Source: Ruminococcaceae bacterium UBA1438 (GTDB lineage Bacteria > Bacillota > Clostridia > Oscillospirales > Acutalibacteraceae). Taken from it: a DNA stretch of 8,108 nucleotides. The position numbers and the translations under genes were made by a program. Shown piece after piece: positions 1 to 5,798 of this stretch. The notes below the pieces were generated by a model. The model was given only the letters and a program-made list of their open reading frames with translations. It had not been told where the DNA came from and ran no database searches. How positions within the stretch are numbered: position 1 is the first letter of the stretch; every line of letters begins with the position of its first letter. The stretch is from contig DCTO01000111.1 in assembly GCA_002329285.1 (NCBI GenBank), forward strand, positions 13,527 to 21,634, read 5' to 3'.

Positions 1-1
1 G

Positions 2-337
2 TGCGAGCATCATCTGCTGCCGTTTGTGGGCAAGGCGCATATTGCTTATATTCCAAGCGATAATCGCATAATCGGGCTTTCAAAGCTTGCCAGAATTGTT
101 GATAATTTTGCAAAGCGCCCCCAGGTGCAGGAGCGCCTCACCCATGATATTGCGGATTTCCTTGATGAGCATATGAAGCCCCGGGGCGTTGCCGTTATTA
201 TTGAGGCGGAGCATATGTGCATGTCCATCCGCGGGGCAAAGGCCTCCGGCAGTAAAACGCAAACCTCTGCGTTAAGGGGAATAATGAAATCCGACGCCCG
301 CACAAGGGCGGAGGCGCTGGCATTACTTGATAAATAA
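2..337 (+). CDS. folE: GTP cyclohydrolase I, FolE (3' part; 5' end outside window)
   Basis: GTP cyclohydrolase I opens GTP to 7,8-dihydroneopterin triphosphate, the first step of folate synthesis, in the cytoplasm as a zinc-dependent homodecamer. The window begins inside the gene, and the open frame runs from base 2 to a TAA. The first visible codons give CEHHLLPF, the zinc-binding Cys-Glu-His-His motif of the family (C110 and H113 in E. coli numbering). The block RPQVQERLT follows, and the second zinc cysteine lies in EHMCMSIRG near the C-terminus. About 111 codons are present; family members are roughly 180-200 residues, so some 75-90 are missing to the left. The GTG at 26 is internal and is not a start. 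folP follows after about 60 bases on the same strand, as expected for a folate operon. Identification is very secure; only the missing start is unknown. Confidence 0.96.
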   Translation, partial: CEHHLLPFVGKAHIAYIPSDNRIIGLSKLARIVDNFAKRPQVQERLTHDIADFLDEHMKPRGVAVIIEAEHMCMSIRGAKASGSKTQTSALRGIMKSDARTRAEALALLDK

Positions 338-391
338 CGCCGCAGGCGCGAAACCGAATTGCCTCCATTTTCAGGGGAGCTTAATTTGTTT

Positions 392-397
392 GGTGAT
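392..397 (+). promoter_or_regulatory. Shine-Dalgarno site supporting the folP ATG at 401
   Basis: GGTGAT matches the 3' half of the extended Shine-Dalgarno sequence (AGGAGGTGAT) and sits 3 bases before ATG 401, the correct register. A second possible site, AGGGGAG at 373-379, lies 6 bases before an in-frame TTG at 386, which would add five residues. ATG 401 is preferred because it is the stronger start codon and gives the usual family N-terminus. TTG 386 cannot be excluded. Confidence 0.5.
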
Positions 398-400
398 TTT

Positions 401-1210
401 ATGTTTTGGAATTGTGCAGATAAGAAAATTGAATACGGCGAGCGCACGCTGATTATGGGCATTGTTAACGTAACCCCGGATTCGTTTTCGGACGGCGGCA
501 GCTTCTTTAATCCTGCCGACGCGGTTGAAAGGGCGCTTATTCTTGAGGCGCAGGGCGCGGATATAATTGATTTCGGCGCGCAGTCAACACGCCCGGGTTA
601 TTCCGAAATTTCCGCCGATGAGGAATGGGAAAGGCTTGCCCCCGTGCTTTCGGCGTTCAGGCAAAAGTCGGATATCCCGGTTTCTGTGGATACGTATTAC
701 CCCTCAGTTGCCGAAAAATCGCTTAAAGCAGGCGCAAACATCATTAATGACGTTTCGGGGAGAGTTAATCCGGAAATGGCAAAAATCGTCAAAAATCGGC
801 GCTGCGGCTGGATTTTAACGTATAACGGCGCAGGTGCGCAGCAGCAGGCGGCTGATTTTTTCAACGCCGCTCTTCTTGAGGCGCAGGCGCTCGGAATTAA
901 TAAGGATCAGCTTTGCTTTGATATGGGAATCGGCTTCGGAAAAACAAGGCAGCAGGATTTAAGCCTCCTTGCAAACGTTGCCGATTATAAAATTGCGGAT
1001 GTGCCGCTCCTGCTCGGCGTAAGCAGAAAAAGGGTTATCGGCGAATACAGCCGCCAAAGCGATGTGCAAAAAAGGATTTACGGCAATATCGCGGCGGATA
1101 CTGCGGCAATCCTCGGCGGGGTTGATATAATCCGCCTGCATGACGTTGAAAATGAGCGGCAGGGGATTCTGATGGCGGATGCCATTAAAGGAGCGGCCGG
1201 CGGCAAGTGA
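401..1210 (+). CDS. folP: Dihydropteroate synthase, FolP
   Basis: Dihydropteroate synthase joins 6-hydroxymethyl-dihydropterin pyrophosphate to p-aminobenzoate, giving dihydropteroate. It is the sulfonamide target and a cytoplasmic TIM barrel. From ATG 401 the protein has 269 residues, normal for the family. Visible motifs in order: MGIVNVTPDSFSDGG (residues 19-33, with N23 in the metal/pyrophosphate site), IDFGAQSTRPG (56-66), SVDTYYP with D97, NDVSG with N116 and D117, FDMGIGFGKT with D174 and K181, GVSRKRVIGE with K210, and RLHDV with R245 and H247. The strand that usually reads L-M-H-M-x-G reads ILTYNGAG here (138-145), an oddity reported separately. The frame is open upstream to 359, so start choice rests on the ribosome site at 392-397. 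The gene lies between folE and folB on one strand with short gaps, so one transcript is likely. Confidence 0.96.
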   Translation: MFWNCADKKIEYGERTLIMGIVNVTPDSFSDGGSFFNPADAVERALILEAQGADIIDFGAQSTRPGYSEISADEEWERLAPVLSAFRQKSDIPVSVDTYYPSVAEKSLKAGANIINDVSGRVNPEMAKIVKNRRCGWILTYNGAGAQQQAADFFNAALLEAQALGINKDQLCFDMGIGFGKTRQQDLSLLANVADYKIADVPLLLGVSRKRVIGEYSRQSDVQKRIYGNIAADTAAILGGVDIIRLHDVENERQGILMADAIKGAAGGK

Positions 1211-1235
1211 GCAGCGGTCAGTTAACGGAGAAATT

Positions 1236-1604
1236 ATGGATAAAATTATTATTAAAGGCTTAAAGTTCTTTGCCTTTCACGGGGTTAATCCGGAGGAAAA
1301 GGAGCAGGGGCAGGATTTCATTTTTGATATTGAGCTTTATGTAAATATGCAAAGGGCGTGTGAAAGCGATAATGTGGAGGATACGGTGTCTTACGCCAAG
1401 GTGGTTAAAACCGTGCGCCGCGTTTTCACGGCAGAGAAATATGATTTGCTTGAAAAATGCGCCCGGGTGGTTGCTGATGCAATCCTTGATGAATATGAAA
1501 GGGTGTTTATGGTTGATGTAACTCTCAAAAAGCCAAACGCCCCCGTCAGCGCGGAATTTGATTATATGGCGGTTAATATTGTGAGGGACAGATTACAAAG
1601 CTAA
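1236..1604 (+). CDS. folB: Dihydroneopterin aldolase, FolB
   Basis: Dihydroneopterin aldolase cleaves 7,8-dihydroneopterin to 6-hydroxymethyl-dihydropterin and glycolaldehyde. It acts as an octameric tunnelling-fold enzyme without metal or Schiff base. ATG 1236 is preceded by ACGGAG at 1225-1230 and gives 122 residues, the usual length. The frame is open further upstream (to 1179), but that would overlap folP and has no ribosome site. Visible features: FHGVNPEEKEQGQ (14-26) with the conserved active-site glutamate region, SYAKV with Tyr53, LLEKCA with the pterin-anchoring Glu73, and LKKPNAP (97-103) with catalytic Lys99. It begins 25 bases after the folP stop and ends 13 bases before folK. 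Identification is secure. Confidence 0.95.
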   Translation: MDKIIIKGLKFFAFHGVNPEEKEQGQDFIFDIELYVNMQRACESDNVEDTVSYAKVVKTVRRVFTAEKYDLLEKCARVVADAILDEYERVFMVDVTLKKPNAPVSAEFDYMAVNIVRDRLQS

Positions 1605-1617
1605 AACCGGAGTTATT

Positions 1618-2118
1618 ATGAAATATGTTTTATGCCTCGGCACTAATATCGGAGAGCGTGCCGAAAATATTGAAAAAGCGATAAACGCAATCAATCTTCT
1701 GCCTTACACGGATGTGCTGCGCCGCTCCGCAATTTATGAAACGGAGCCGGTGGGCTATGCGCGCCAGCAGAATTTTTATAATTGCGCTCTTGAGGTTGAA
1801 AGCAGCTTTGAGCCCCATGAAATGCTTGGCATCTGCCTTGGGATAGAGGCGGGCTTCGGCAGAAAAAGGGGCTTTGCAAACGGCCCCAGAATACTTGATA
1901 TTGATATTCTGCTTGCAGAGAACAAGCGCATTGAAACAAAAAATCTTTCCTTGCCGCACCCCAGAATGCTTGAGCGCCGCTTTGTGCTTGCGCCCATGCT
2001 GGATCTTTATCCCGCCGGCGAGGCCTTCGGCTTTGAATTTGCCTCTTTTCTTGATAATATTGTCGGCCAGGAAATCCGAAAAATTGACGAACCGCAAGAA
2101 TATATTGTTAATTTCTGA
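1618..2118 (+). CDS. folK: 2-amino-4-hydroxy-6-hydroxymethyldihydropteridine pyrophosphokinase, FolK
   Basis: This enzyme (HPPK) transfers pyrophosphate from ATP to 6-hydroxymethyl-dihydropterin, making the substrate of FolP. ATG 1618 follows CGGAG (1608-1612) at close spacing, and the product has 166 residues, typical for bacterial HPPK. The N-terminus LCLGTNIGERAENI is the usual LxLGSN-x-G-x-R block. YETEPVGY (40-47) with NFYNCA follows. The signature GPRILDIDIL (89-98) carries the two magnesium-binding aspartates D94 and D96, and LPHPRMLERRFVLAPM is the usual C-terminal block. It is the last gene of the folate run, and a strong hairpin terminator begins 6 bases after its TGA. Nothing in it looks damaged. 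Confidence 0.96.
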   Translation: MKYVLCLGTNIGERAENIEKAINAINLLPYTDVLRRSAIYETEPVGYARQQNFYNCALEVESSFEPHEMLGICLGIEAGFGRKRGFANGPRILDIDILLAENKRIETKNLSLPHPRMLERRFVLAPMLDLYPAGEAFGFEFASFLDNIVGQEIRKIDEPQEYIVNF

Positions 2119-2123
2119 CCACT

Positions 2124-2154
2124 AAAAAACGGATGCACATTGCATCCGTTTTTT
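2124..2154. terminator. Bidirectional intrinsic terminator between folK and a small minus-strand gene
   Basis: Perfect inverted repeat CGGATGCA (2130-2137) and TGCATCCG (2141-2148) around a 3-base loop. It is flanked by six A on the left and six T on the right, so it has a U-tract in both directions. It serves the plus-strand folate operon and the convergent small gene whose stop codon is at 2158-2160. Confidence 0.93.
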
Positions 2155-2157
2155 CAT

Positions 2158-2334
2158 TTACATCATATCCGAAACGGTGTCAACAAAATCGGAAACCTTG
2201 TTAACCGCTTTTTTCATCGTTTTTTTGGTTTTGGCGCTGTTTGAGCCCATTGTTGCGCTTGCGCCGGCAATTACAGAGCCAACGGCCATTGCAACGCCAA
2301 GGCCTTTCATGATGTTTTCTGTTTTCTTTTTCAT
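2158..2334 (-). CDS. Small 58-residue membrane-type protein of unknown function
   Basis: An open frame of 58 codons plus TAA on the minus strand starts at the ATG in 2332-2334. It is preceded by AAGGGAGAA (2342-2350), with GGGAG 8 bases from the start, a good ribosome site. The protein begins MKKKTENIMKGLG. It has a Gly/Ala/Val-rich hydrophobic stretch (about residues 11-30), then a lysine-rich segment with the pattern KTKKTMKKAVNKV, and ends in a short amphipathic tail (SDFVDTVSDMM). This layout suggests a single membrane-inserted or membrane-associated helix followed by a basic helix. I recall similar short proteins in Clostridia only vaguely and can assign no function. The gene shares its terminator with folK and has its own AT-rich leader. 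The plus-strand frame over the same bases (2177-2413) has no ribosome site and is taken as its shadow. Confidence 0.78.
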   Translation of the reverse strand: MKKKTENIMKGLGVAMAVGSVIAGASATMGSNSAKTKKTMKKAVNKVSDFVDTVSDMM

Positions 2335-2460
2335 TTTATATTCTCCCTTATTTTATTTTTGCGCACAAATAAAATTAAATTTTCGTGCAATAATATTATT
2401 TGCAGAGAGATAATTTTTAAAAAACAGAAAATTTGTTATTCAATAATATTTTTAGCAAAG
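2335..2460 (-). promoter_or_regulatory. AT-rich leader and probable promoter region of the small minus-strand gene
   Basis: This strongly AT-rich gap separates the fba terminator from the small gene. It holds the ribosome site at 2342-2350 and a possible imperfect hairpin (GCACAAAT at 2363-2370 against ATTT-C-GTGC at 2380-2388). Several -10-like AT hexamers are present on the minus strand, but I could not pick one promoter with a convincing -35 at correct spacing. A promoter somewhere here is inferred because the fba terminator lies just upstream. Confidence 0.35.
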
Positions 2461-2490
2461 CAAAACCCTTCTCGCATGAGAAGGGTTTTG
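2461..2490 (-). terminator. Intrinsic terminator of fba
   Basis: Perfect 13-base inverted repeat, CAAAACCCTTCTC (2461-2473) and GAGAAGGGTTTTG (2478-2490), around a 4-base loop. It lies 53 bases past the fba stop on the minus strand. The following minus-strand bases read CTTTGCTAAAAATATT, so the U-tract is interrupted. An outer complementary pair extends the structure and is described among the findings. Confidence 0.85.
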
Positions 2491-2525
2491 GTAATTTTTA
2501 GTGAAATTTTTTGCTTTGCGCAAGA

Positions 2526-2552
2526 TTTGATTAAGCCTGCGGATTAATCAAA
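2526..2552 (-). repeat. Inverted repeat over the fba stop codon
   Basis: TTTGATTAA (2526-2534) and TTAATCAAA (2544-2552) are perfect 9-base complements around a 9-base spacer. The right arm contains the fba stop codon (TAA at 2544-2546 on the minus strand). No U-tract follows, so this is unlikely to be the terminator. It may be a 3' end stabilising hairpin or chance. Confidence 0.4.
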
Positions 2553-3485
2553 AGCGTGGCCGGCAGAGCCGAAAACAACGTCAATCTTGTGAGCCACAAC
2601 CTCTTCAATAAGCTCTCTTGCGGGCTTGAGATACTGGCGCGGGTCAAAATGAGTCGGATTCTCGGCAAAGTGCTGGCGGATTGCAGCGGTCATTGCAATT
2701 CTGATGTCAGAATCAACGTTGATTTTGCAAACTGCCATTGATGAAGCCTTGCGCAGCATCTCCTCCGGAATGCCGATTGCATCCGGCATTTCGCCGCCAA
2801 ACCGGTTAATCAGCTTGATGTGATCCTGATTAACGGAGGAAGCGCCGTGAAGAACAATCGGGAATTCAGGCAGCTGCTTTGCAACCTCCTCAAGAATGTC
2901 AAAACGAAGCTGGGGCTTCTGGCCGGGCTTGAATTTATATGCGCCGTGGCTTGTTCCGATTGCGATGGCAAGGGAATCAACGCCGGTGCGCGTTGCAAAA
3001 TCATAAACCTCTTCGGGTCTGGTGTAAGAAGCGTTGTCAGAATCAACGGAAACCTCATCCTCAACGCCGGCAAGGGTGCCAAGCTCGCCCTCAACGGTAA
3101 CGCCGTGAGCGTGCGCATATTCAACAACCTTTTTGGTTACGGCAATGTTTTCCTCATATGGCAGGGAAGAGCCGTCAATCATAACGGATGTGAAACCGCC
3201 GTCAATGCAGGATTTGCAGGTTTCAAAATCAGGGCCGTGGTCAAGATGAAGTGCAATCGGAAGGCCTGTTTCTTCAACAGCAGCCTTAACCATTGCAACA
3301 AGATAATCGTTTGAAGCATATTTGCGCGCGCTTGATGAGCACTGCAGAATAACAGGAGCCTCAAGCTTCTTTGCCGCGCGGGTGATGCCCTGAATGATTT
3401 CCATATTGTTTACGTTAAAAGCACCGATAGCGTATCCGCCCTCATATGCCTTTTTAAACATTTCTTTTGTGGTAACAAGTGGCAT
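2544..3485 (-). CDS. fba: Class II fructose-1,6-bisphosphate aldolase
   Basis: This zinc-dependent aldolase reversibly splits fructose 1,6-bisphosphate into dihydroxyacetone phosphate and glyceraldehyde 3-phosphate, in glycolysis and gluconeogenesis in the cytoplasm. The ATG is at 3483-3485 with TAGGAGA (3494-3500) upstream, and the product has 313 residues, a normal length for the shorter Gram-positive class IIB type. Motifs: GAFNVNN (21-27); ALHLDHG (78-84) with catalytic Asp82 and zinc ligand His83; VEGELG (131-136), the second family signature with Glu132 and Glu134; GTSHGAYKF (177-185) with zinc ligand His180; and LHGASSV (212-218) with zinc ligand His213. It is a single-gene unit, with a near-perfect promoter upstream and a hairpin terminator downstream. 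A ketose-bisphosphate aldolase of other specificity (for example tagatose type) is possible in this superfamily, but stand-alone position and high similarity to housekeeping enzymes favour fba. Confidence 0.94.
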   Translation of the reverse strand: MPLVTTKEMFKKAYEGGYAIGAFNVNNMEIIQGITRAAKKLEAPVILQCSSSARKYASNDYLVAMVKAAVEETGLPIALHLDHGPDFETCKSCIDGGFTSVMIDGSSLPYEENIAVTKKVVEYAHAHGVTVEGELGTLAGVEDEVSVDSDNASYTRPEEVYDFATRTGVDSLAIAIGTSHGAYKFKPGQKPQLRFDILEEVAKQLPEFPIVLHGASSVNQDHIKLINRFGGEMPDAIGIPEEMLRKASSMAVCKINVDSDIRIAMTAAIRQHFAENPTHFDPRQYLKPARELIEEVVAHKIDVVFGSAGHAFD

Positions 3486-3534
3486 TTTTATAATCTCCTA
3501 TGTATTTATTTGGGAAACCTAACCCATTGGGGAT

Positions 3535-3563
3535 ATTATACTATAGTTATGTTTATATTGCAA
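3535..3563 (-). promoter_or_regulatory. Sigma-A promoter of fba
   Basis: On the minus strand, -35 TTGCAA (3558-3563), a 17-base spacer and -10 TATAAT (3535-3540, perfect consensus). Transcription should start near 3528, giving a leader of roughly 40 bases with the ribosome site at 3494-3500. The promoter lies in the gap after ribU, showing that fba is transcribed on its own. Confidence 0.88.
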
Positions 3564-3605
3564 GGGGATTTTTAAGCGGCAAGCGATGGGGTGCTGCGCT
3601 CCGAT

Positions 3606-4214
3606 TTATACATTTTTTCCTTTAAGCAAAGGCGAAAGGGGCTTATAAATCAGCATGGAAATCGCAACGCTGATAAGCCCTTTTCCAAGCGTGAAGGGCA
3701 GGTTGAAAATAAGAAGCGCACTGAAAATGCTTTTAACGCTTGGCAGCAGCGCCTGATACATTCCGAGCACGGCCTCCTCGGGGAAGCCCAAAACGCTGTA
3801 ATAAAGCGGGTAAATCAAATAATAATTGCTTGGCAGAGAAACGATTGCCATAACAACCGCGCCGATGACGCCGGCAACAAGCGCGCCCGTTTTTGTTTTC
3901 TTTTTCTTATAAACAAGCCCTGCCGCGCCTGCAAACGCGGCGCCCAGAATAAAGTTTGAAAGCTCGCCTATCCACGCGGAGCTGCCGAAAGGCCCGTGAA
4001 TAAGGTTTTTGAGCAGCTCAATAACAATGCCGGCAACCGGGCCGTAAGCAAAGGCGCCGATAAGCGCGGGTAAATCGGAAAAATCAAACTTAATGAAGCC
4101 CGGCATAATAAAGGTTAGCGGAATTTCAATAAATTGCAGAATTACCGCCGCCGCGGTCAGCATTCCGCAGCCTGCAATAATACGGTTTCTTTTAACATTT
4201 GAATTGTTAGCCAT
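3606..4214 (-). CDS. ribU: ECF transporter riboflavin-binding S component, RibU
   Basis: This integral membrane protein binds riboflavin outside the cell and works with the shared energy-coupling module (EcfT and two ATPases, not in this window). The start is the ATG at 4212-4214, with AGGAG (4222-4226) at 7 bases. The longer open frame to 4262 would run into a leader hairpin and is rejected. The 202-residue protein has about six hydrophobic segments. It carries GMLTAAAVIL in the first helix, where S components have small residues for docking EcfT. Next come PGFIKFDFSDLPALIG (38-53), the conserved S-component loop, then ELLKNLIHG, and near the end FNLPFTLGKGL, typical of the riboflavin branch. 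Family membership is clear from the pattern, and the FMN riboswitch in its own leader makes riboflavin the most likely substrate. Confidence 0.92.
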   Translation of the reverse strand: MANNSNVKRNRIIAGCGMLTAAAVILQFIEIPLTFIMPGFIKFDFSDLPALIGAFAYGPVAGIVIELLKNLIHGPFGSSAWIGELSNFILGAAFAGAAGLVYKKKKTKTGALVAGVIGAVVMAIVSLPSNYYLIYPLYYSVLGFPEEAVLGMYQALLPSVKSIFSALLIFNLPFTLGKGLISVAISMLIYKPLSPLLKGKNV

Positions 4215-4243
4215 AGTTTTTCTCCTTTTGGGCGCAAAGAGAA

Positions 4244-4271
4244 GCCCGAAGTAATATTCCATACTTCGGGC
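4244..4271 (-). terminator. Leader hairpin between the FMN aptamer and ribU (probable expression platform)
   Basis: Perfect 10-base inverted repeat, GCCCGAAGTA (4244-4253) and TACTTCGGGC (4262-4271), with an 8-base loop, 29 bases upstream of the ribU start. On the minus strand it is followed by TTCTCTTT, a weak pyrimidine-rich tract, so it may act as an intrinsic terminator when FMN is bound. Its last bases (GGGC) can instead pair with GCCC at 4230-4233 beside the ribosome site, so translational control is also possible. Confidence 0.65.
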
Positions 4272-4305
4272 GTAAATGTTCTGACTTTGAAATTATATTT
4301 CAAAC

Positions 4306-4415
4306 ATTTTCTCTCATCCGGACTATACCGTCGGTTGCGGAATTTCACCGCATCGGCCGATTTCTCGGTTCGCAGACTTTACTGCCGGTGGGGAATTTCA
4401 CCCCGCCCTGAAAAT
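4306..4415 (-). promoter_or_regulatory. FMN riboswitch (RFN element)
   Basis: The minus strand carries the hallmark conserved blocks of the FMN aptamer in order: CAGGGCGGGGTGAAATTCCC, the ACCGGCAGTAA block, an AGTCTGCGA segment, the GATGCGGTGAAATTCCGCA stem-loop, ACCGACGGTATAGTCCGGAT and the closing GAGAG. Closing helix P1 can be formed by GAAAAT (4410-4415) with ATTTTC (4306-4311). The element lies between a consensus promoter and ribU, so binding of FMN should lower expression of riboflavin uptake. The match is extensive and the identification very secure; whether control is of transcription or translation is less clear. Confidence 0.97.
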
Positions 4416-4430
4416 ATTTTTGTTATTGAT

Positions 4431-4459
4431 ATTATATGCGCGTCGTGTGCATTTGTCAA
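4431..4459 (-). promoter_or_regulatory. Consensus sigma-A promoter of the riboswitch-ribU transcript
   Basis: On the minus strand, -35 TTGACA (4454-4459), an exact 17-base spacer and -10 TATAAT (4431-4436): both hexamers are perfect. Transcription should begin near 4424, a few bases ahead of the FMN aptamer. With so strong a promoter, output is expected to be set by the riboswitch. Confidence 0.93.
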
Positions 4460-4516
4460 GCACAAGGCATTAAAATATAATCGGAGCGTAGCAACCTATA
4501 ACCGGGCAATGGCCGC

Positions 4517-5785
4517 TTACTCCGCCGGCACGTGGTTAATTTCCTCCTGCATGGTAACGTCCTCTCCGGCGTTGTTTTCGTTCTGATATTTTTCCTGATA
4601 ATAATTCTCGTTGCTGCATTCAAAGCTGCCGTCAGGATGAATAATAATCGGTGTGCAGCCGCGCTGCGAGCCGATTTTGGAAATGCCGAAATATGCAAGA
4701 TAATCGACGGACATGGCATAAGTCATCCGTATTCCCTTATAATAAAGCGAGAAATTATTAAGATGATCGTGCCCGTTGAAAATGCCCTGGGTTGAGCCGC
4801 CGTTCAAAACCGCGTCAAAAAAGCCCTCATTGCGCTCGGAGGAGCAGATAACGCCCTTTTCTTCGCCGGCCTTGCCGCAAATATACTGAACGTCTGCGGT
4901 GTCCTCAAAATCATTGGCGCAATATTCCGTCCAGGCATCCTTCATTTCCGCAAGCGGAATGTGGAAAAACGCAATGGATTTCGGCATAACGCCGCCGTTA
5001 TCCTCTTTAAGCTCTGCAAGCGTGTTTTCGTACCATTCAACCTGGTCCTTGTGAATGCAGTCATAATCCCAAACAATTGTGCTTTTAAGCGATTTATCAA
5101 CATAATCGTTTGAATCAATCATAAAAATGCTTTGGGTGATTTCGCCCGCGGTGTTTTTAACGTTGATAACGTAATTGCCAACGCCGTGCGCGCTTTCCGG
5201 CCCTGCCTGGAAAAGGCAGTGGGGATATTTATCGCTTGCATATATTGCGCCGATATCCTCGCGGGTGTAACAGGAATATGCCTCCGTGTCATGATTTCCG
5301 AAAACGGGCGCCCAGTAAACGCCAAGCTGCTCCATTAAATCCGCAAAAACCGTTGCGGAGGTTTTGTTGTTAATCGTGCCGCTCTGAAACGGAATGGGGT
5401 AACCGATATCGCCGGAAACGCAAACCAAATCCGGCTTTTCGGCAGTAACCATTGCCGCAACCGCGTTGATTGCCTTTTGATCCTTTTTTGAGCCAAGCCA
5501 GCCTGCGCCGATATGAATATCCGTCAGCTGCAAAACCTTGAAATCTCCGTCAGTAACAAAGGTGTTAAAGCCGTTATCGTCAACGATTGGCTCAAGCCTG
5601 GTTGTGTATTGCACGGGCGCAACGCTTTTTGCCAGATTATCCTCTGATTTATAAGTAACGAAATTTGCAACCGCCGTGCCGGCAGCAACAAGCACGATAA
5701 CAAGCAGAATTATGCCAAGCGCCTTAAGCGCCCTTTTGCCCCTTGATTTTTTTCTTTTTTTTGATTTAACCTCTGTGTCGTACAT
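4517..5785 (-). CDS. Membrane-anchored calcineurin-like metallophosphoesterase
   Basis: A 422-residue protein starting at the ATG in 5783-5785, with AGGAGG (5792-5797) at 6 bases. The N-terminus is lysine/arginine-rich (residues 7-21) followed by one hydrophobic helix (about 22-43). It is thus a signal anchor, or a signal peptide with a possible AVA cleavage site at 38-40, and the enzyme domain lies outside the membrane. The full two-metal phosphoesterase motif set is present: LTDIHIG with D89 and H91, SGDIG with D126, FGNHD with N164-H165-D166, FFHIPL with H275, and NGHDH with H339 and H341. The family uses Mn, Fe or Zn to hydrolyse phosphomono- or diesters; the substrate here cannot be read from the sequence. 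The last 30 residues are acidic and low in complexity. It is coupled to the CDF transporter gene upstream. No clear terminator was seen downstream before the ribU promoter. Confidence 0.9.
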   Translation of the reverse strand: MYDTEVKSKKRKKSRGKRALKALGIILLVIVLVAAGTAVANFVTYKSEDNLAKSVAPVQYTTRLEPIVDDNGFNTFVTDGDFKVLQLTDIHIGAGWLGSKKDQKAINAVAAMVTAEKPDLVCVSGDIGYPIPFQSGTINNKTSATVFADLMEQLGVYWAPVFGNHDTEAYSCYTREDIGAIYASDKYPHCLFQAGPESAHGVGNYVINVKNTAGEITQSIFMIDSNDYVDKSLKSTIVWDYDCIHKDQVEWYENTLAELKEDNGGVMPKSIAFFHIPLAEMKDAWTEYCANDFEDTADVQYICGKAGEEKGVICSSERNEGFFDAVLNGGSTQGIFNGHDHLNNFSLYYKGIRMTYAMSVDYLAYFGISKIGSQRGCTPIIIHPDGSFECSNENYYQEKYQNENNAGEDVTMQEEINHVPAE

Positions 5786-5791
5786 AAGCTG

Positions 5792-5798
5792 CCTCCTA
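5792..5798 (-). promoter_or_regulatory. Ribosome site overlapping the stop codon of the upstream gene
   Basis: The minus strand reads TTAGGAGGCAGCTTATG. The TAG stop of the CDF gene (5796-5798) is part of the AGGAGG ribosome site of the phosphoesterase gene, and only 10 bases separate stop and start. This points to translational coupling, so the two proteins are probably made in linked amounts. Confidence 0.8.

Noticed and set aside
46..462. Minus-strand frame of 138 codons over folE and the folE-folP gap
   Set aside because: It is antisense to clearly coding folE, has no ribosome site, and no recognisable protein; a shadow frame.
2177..2413. Plus-strand frame of 78 codons with hydrophobic segments
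   Set aside because: It overlaps the small minus-strand gene antisense, has no ribosome site, follows the folK terminator, and its hydrophobicity comes from the AT-rich leader.
2820..3314. Plus-strand frame of 164 codons within fba
   Set aside because: Antisense to fba, whose catalytic motifs are intact; the asparagine/glycine-rich composition is that of a shadow.
3564..3605. Possible terminator after ribU
   Set aside because: Short complementary pieces (AGCG, GCGC, GGGG/CCCC) do not form a stem of more than about four pairs with a U-tract.
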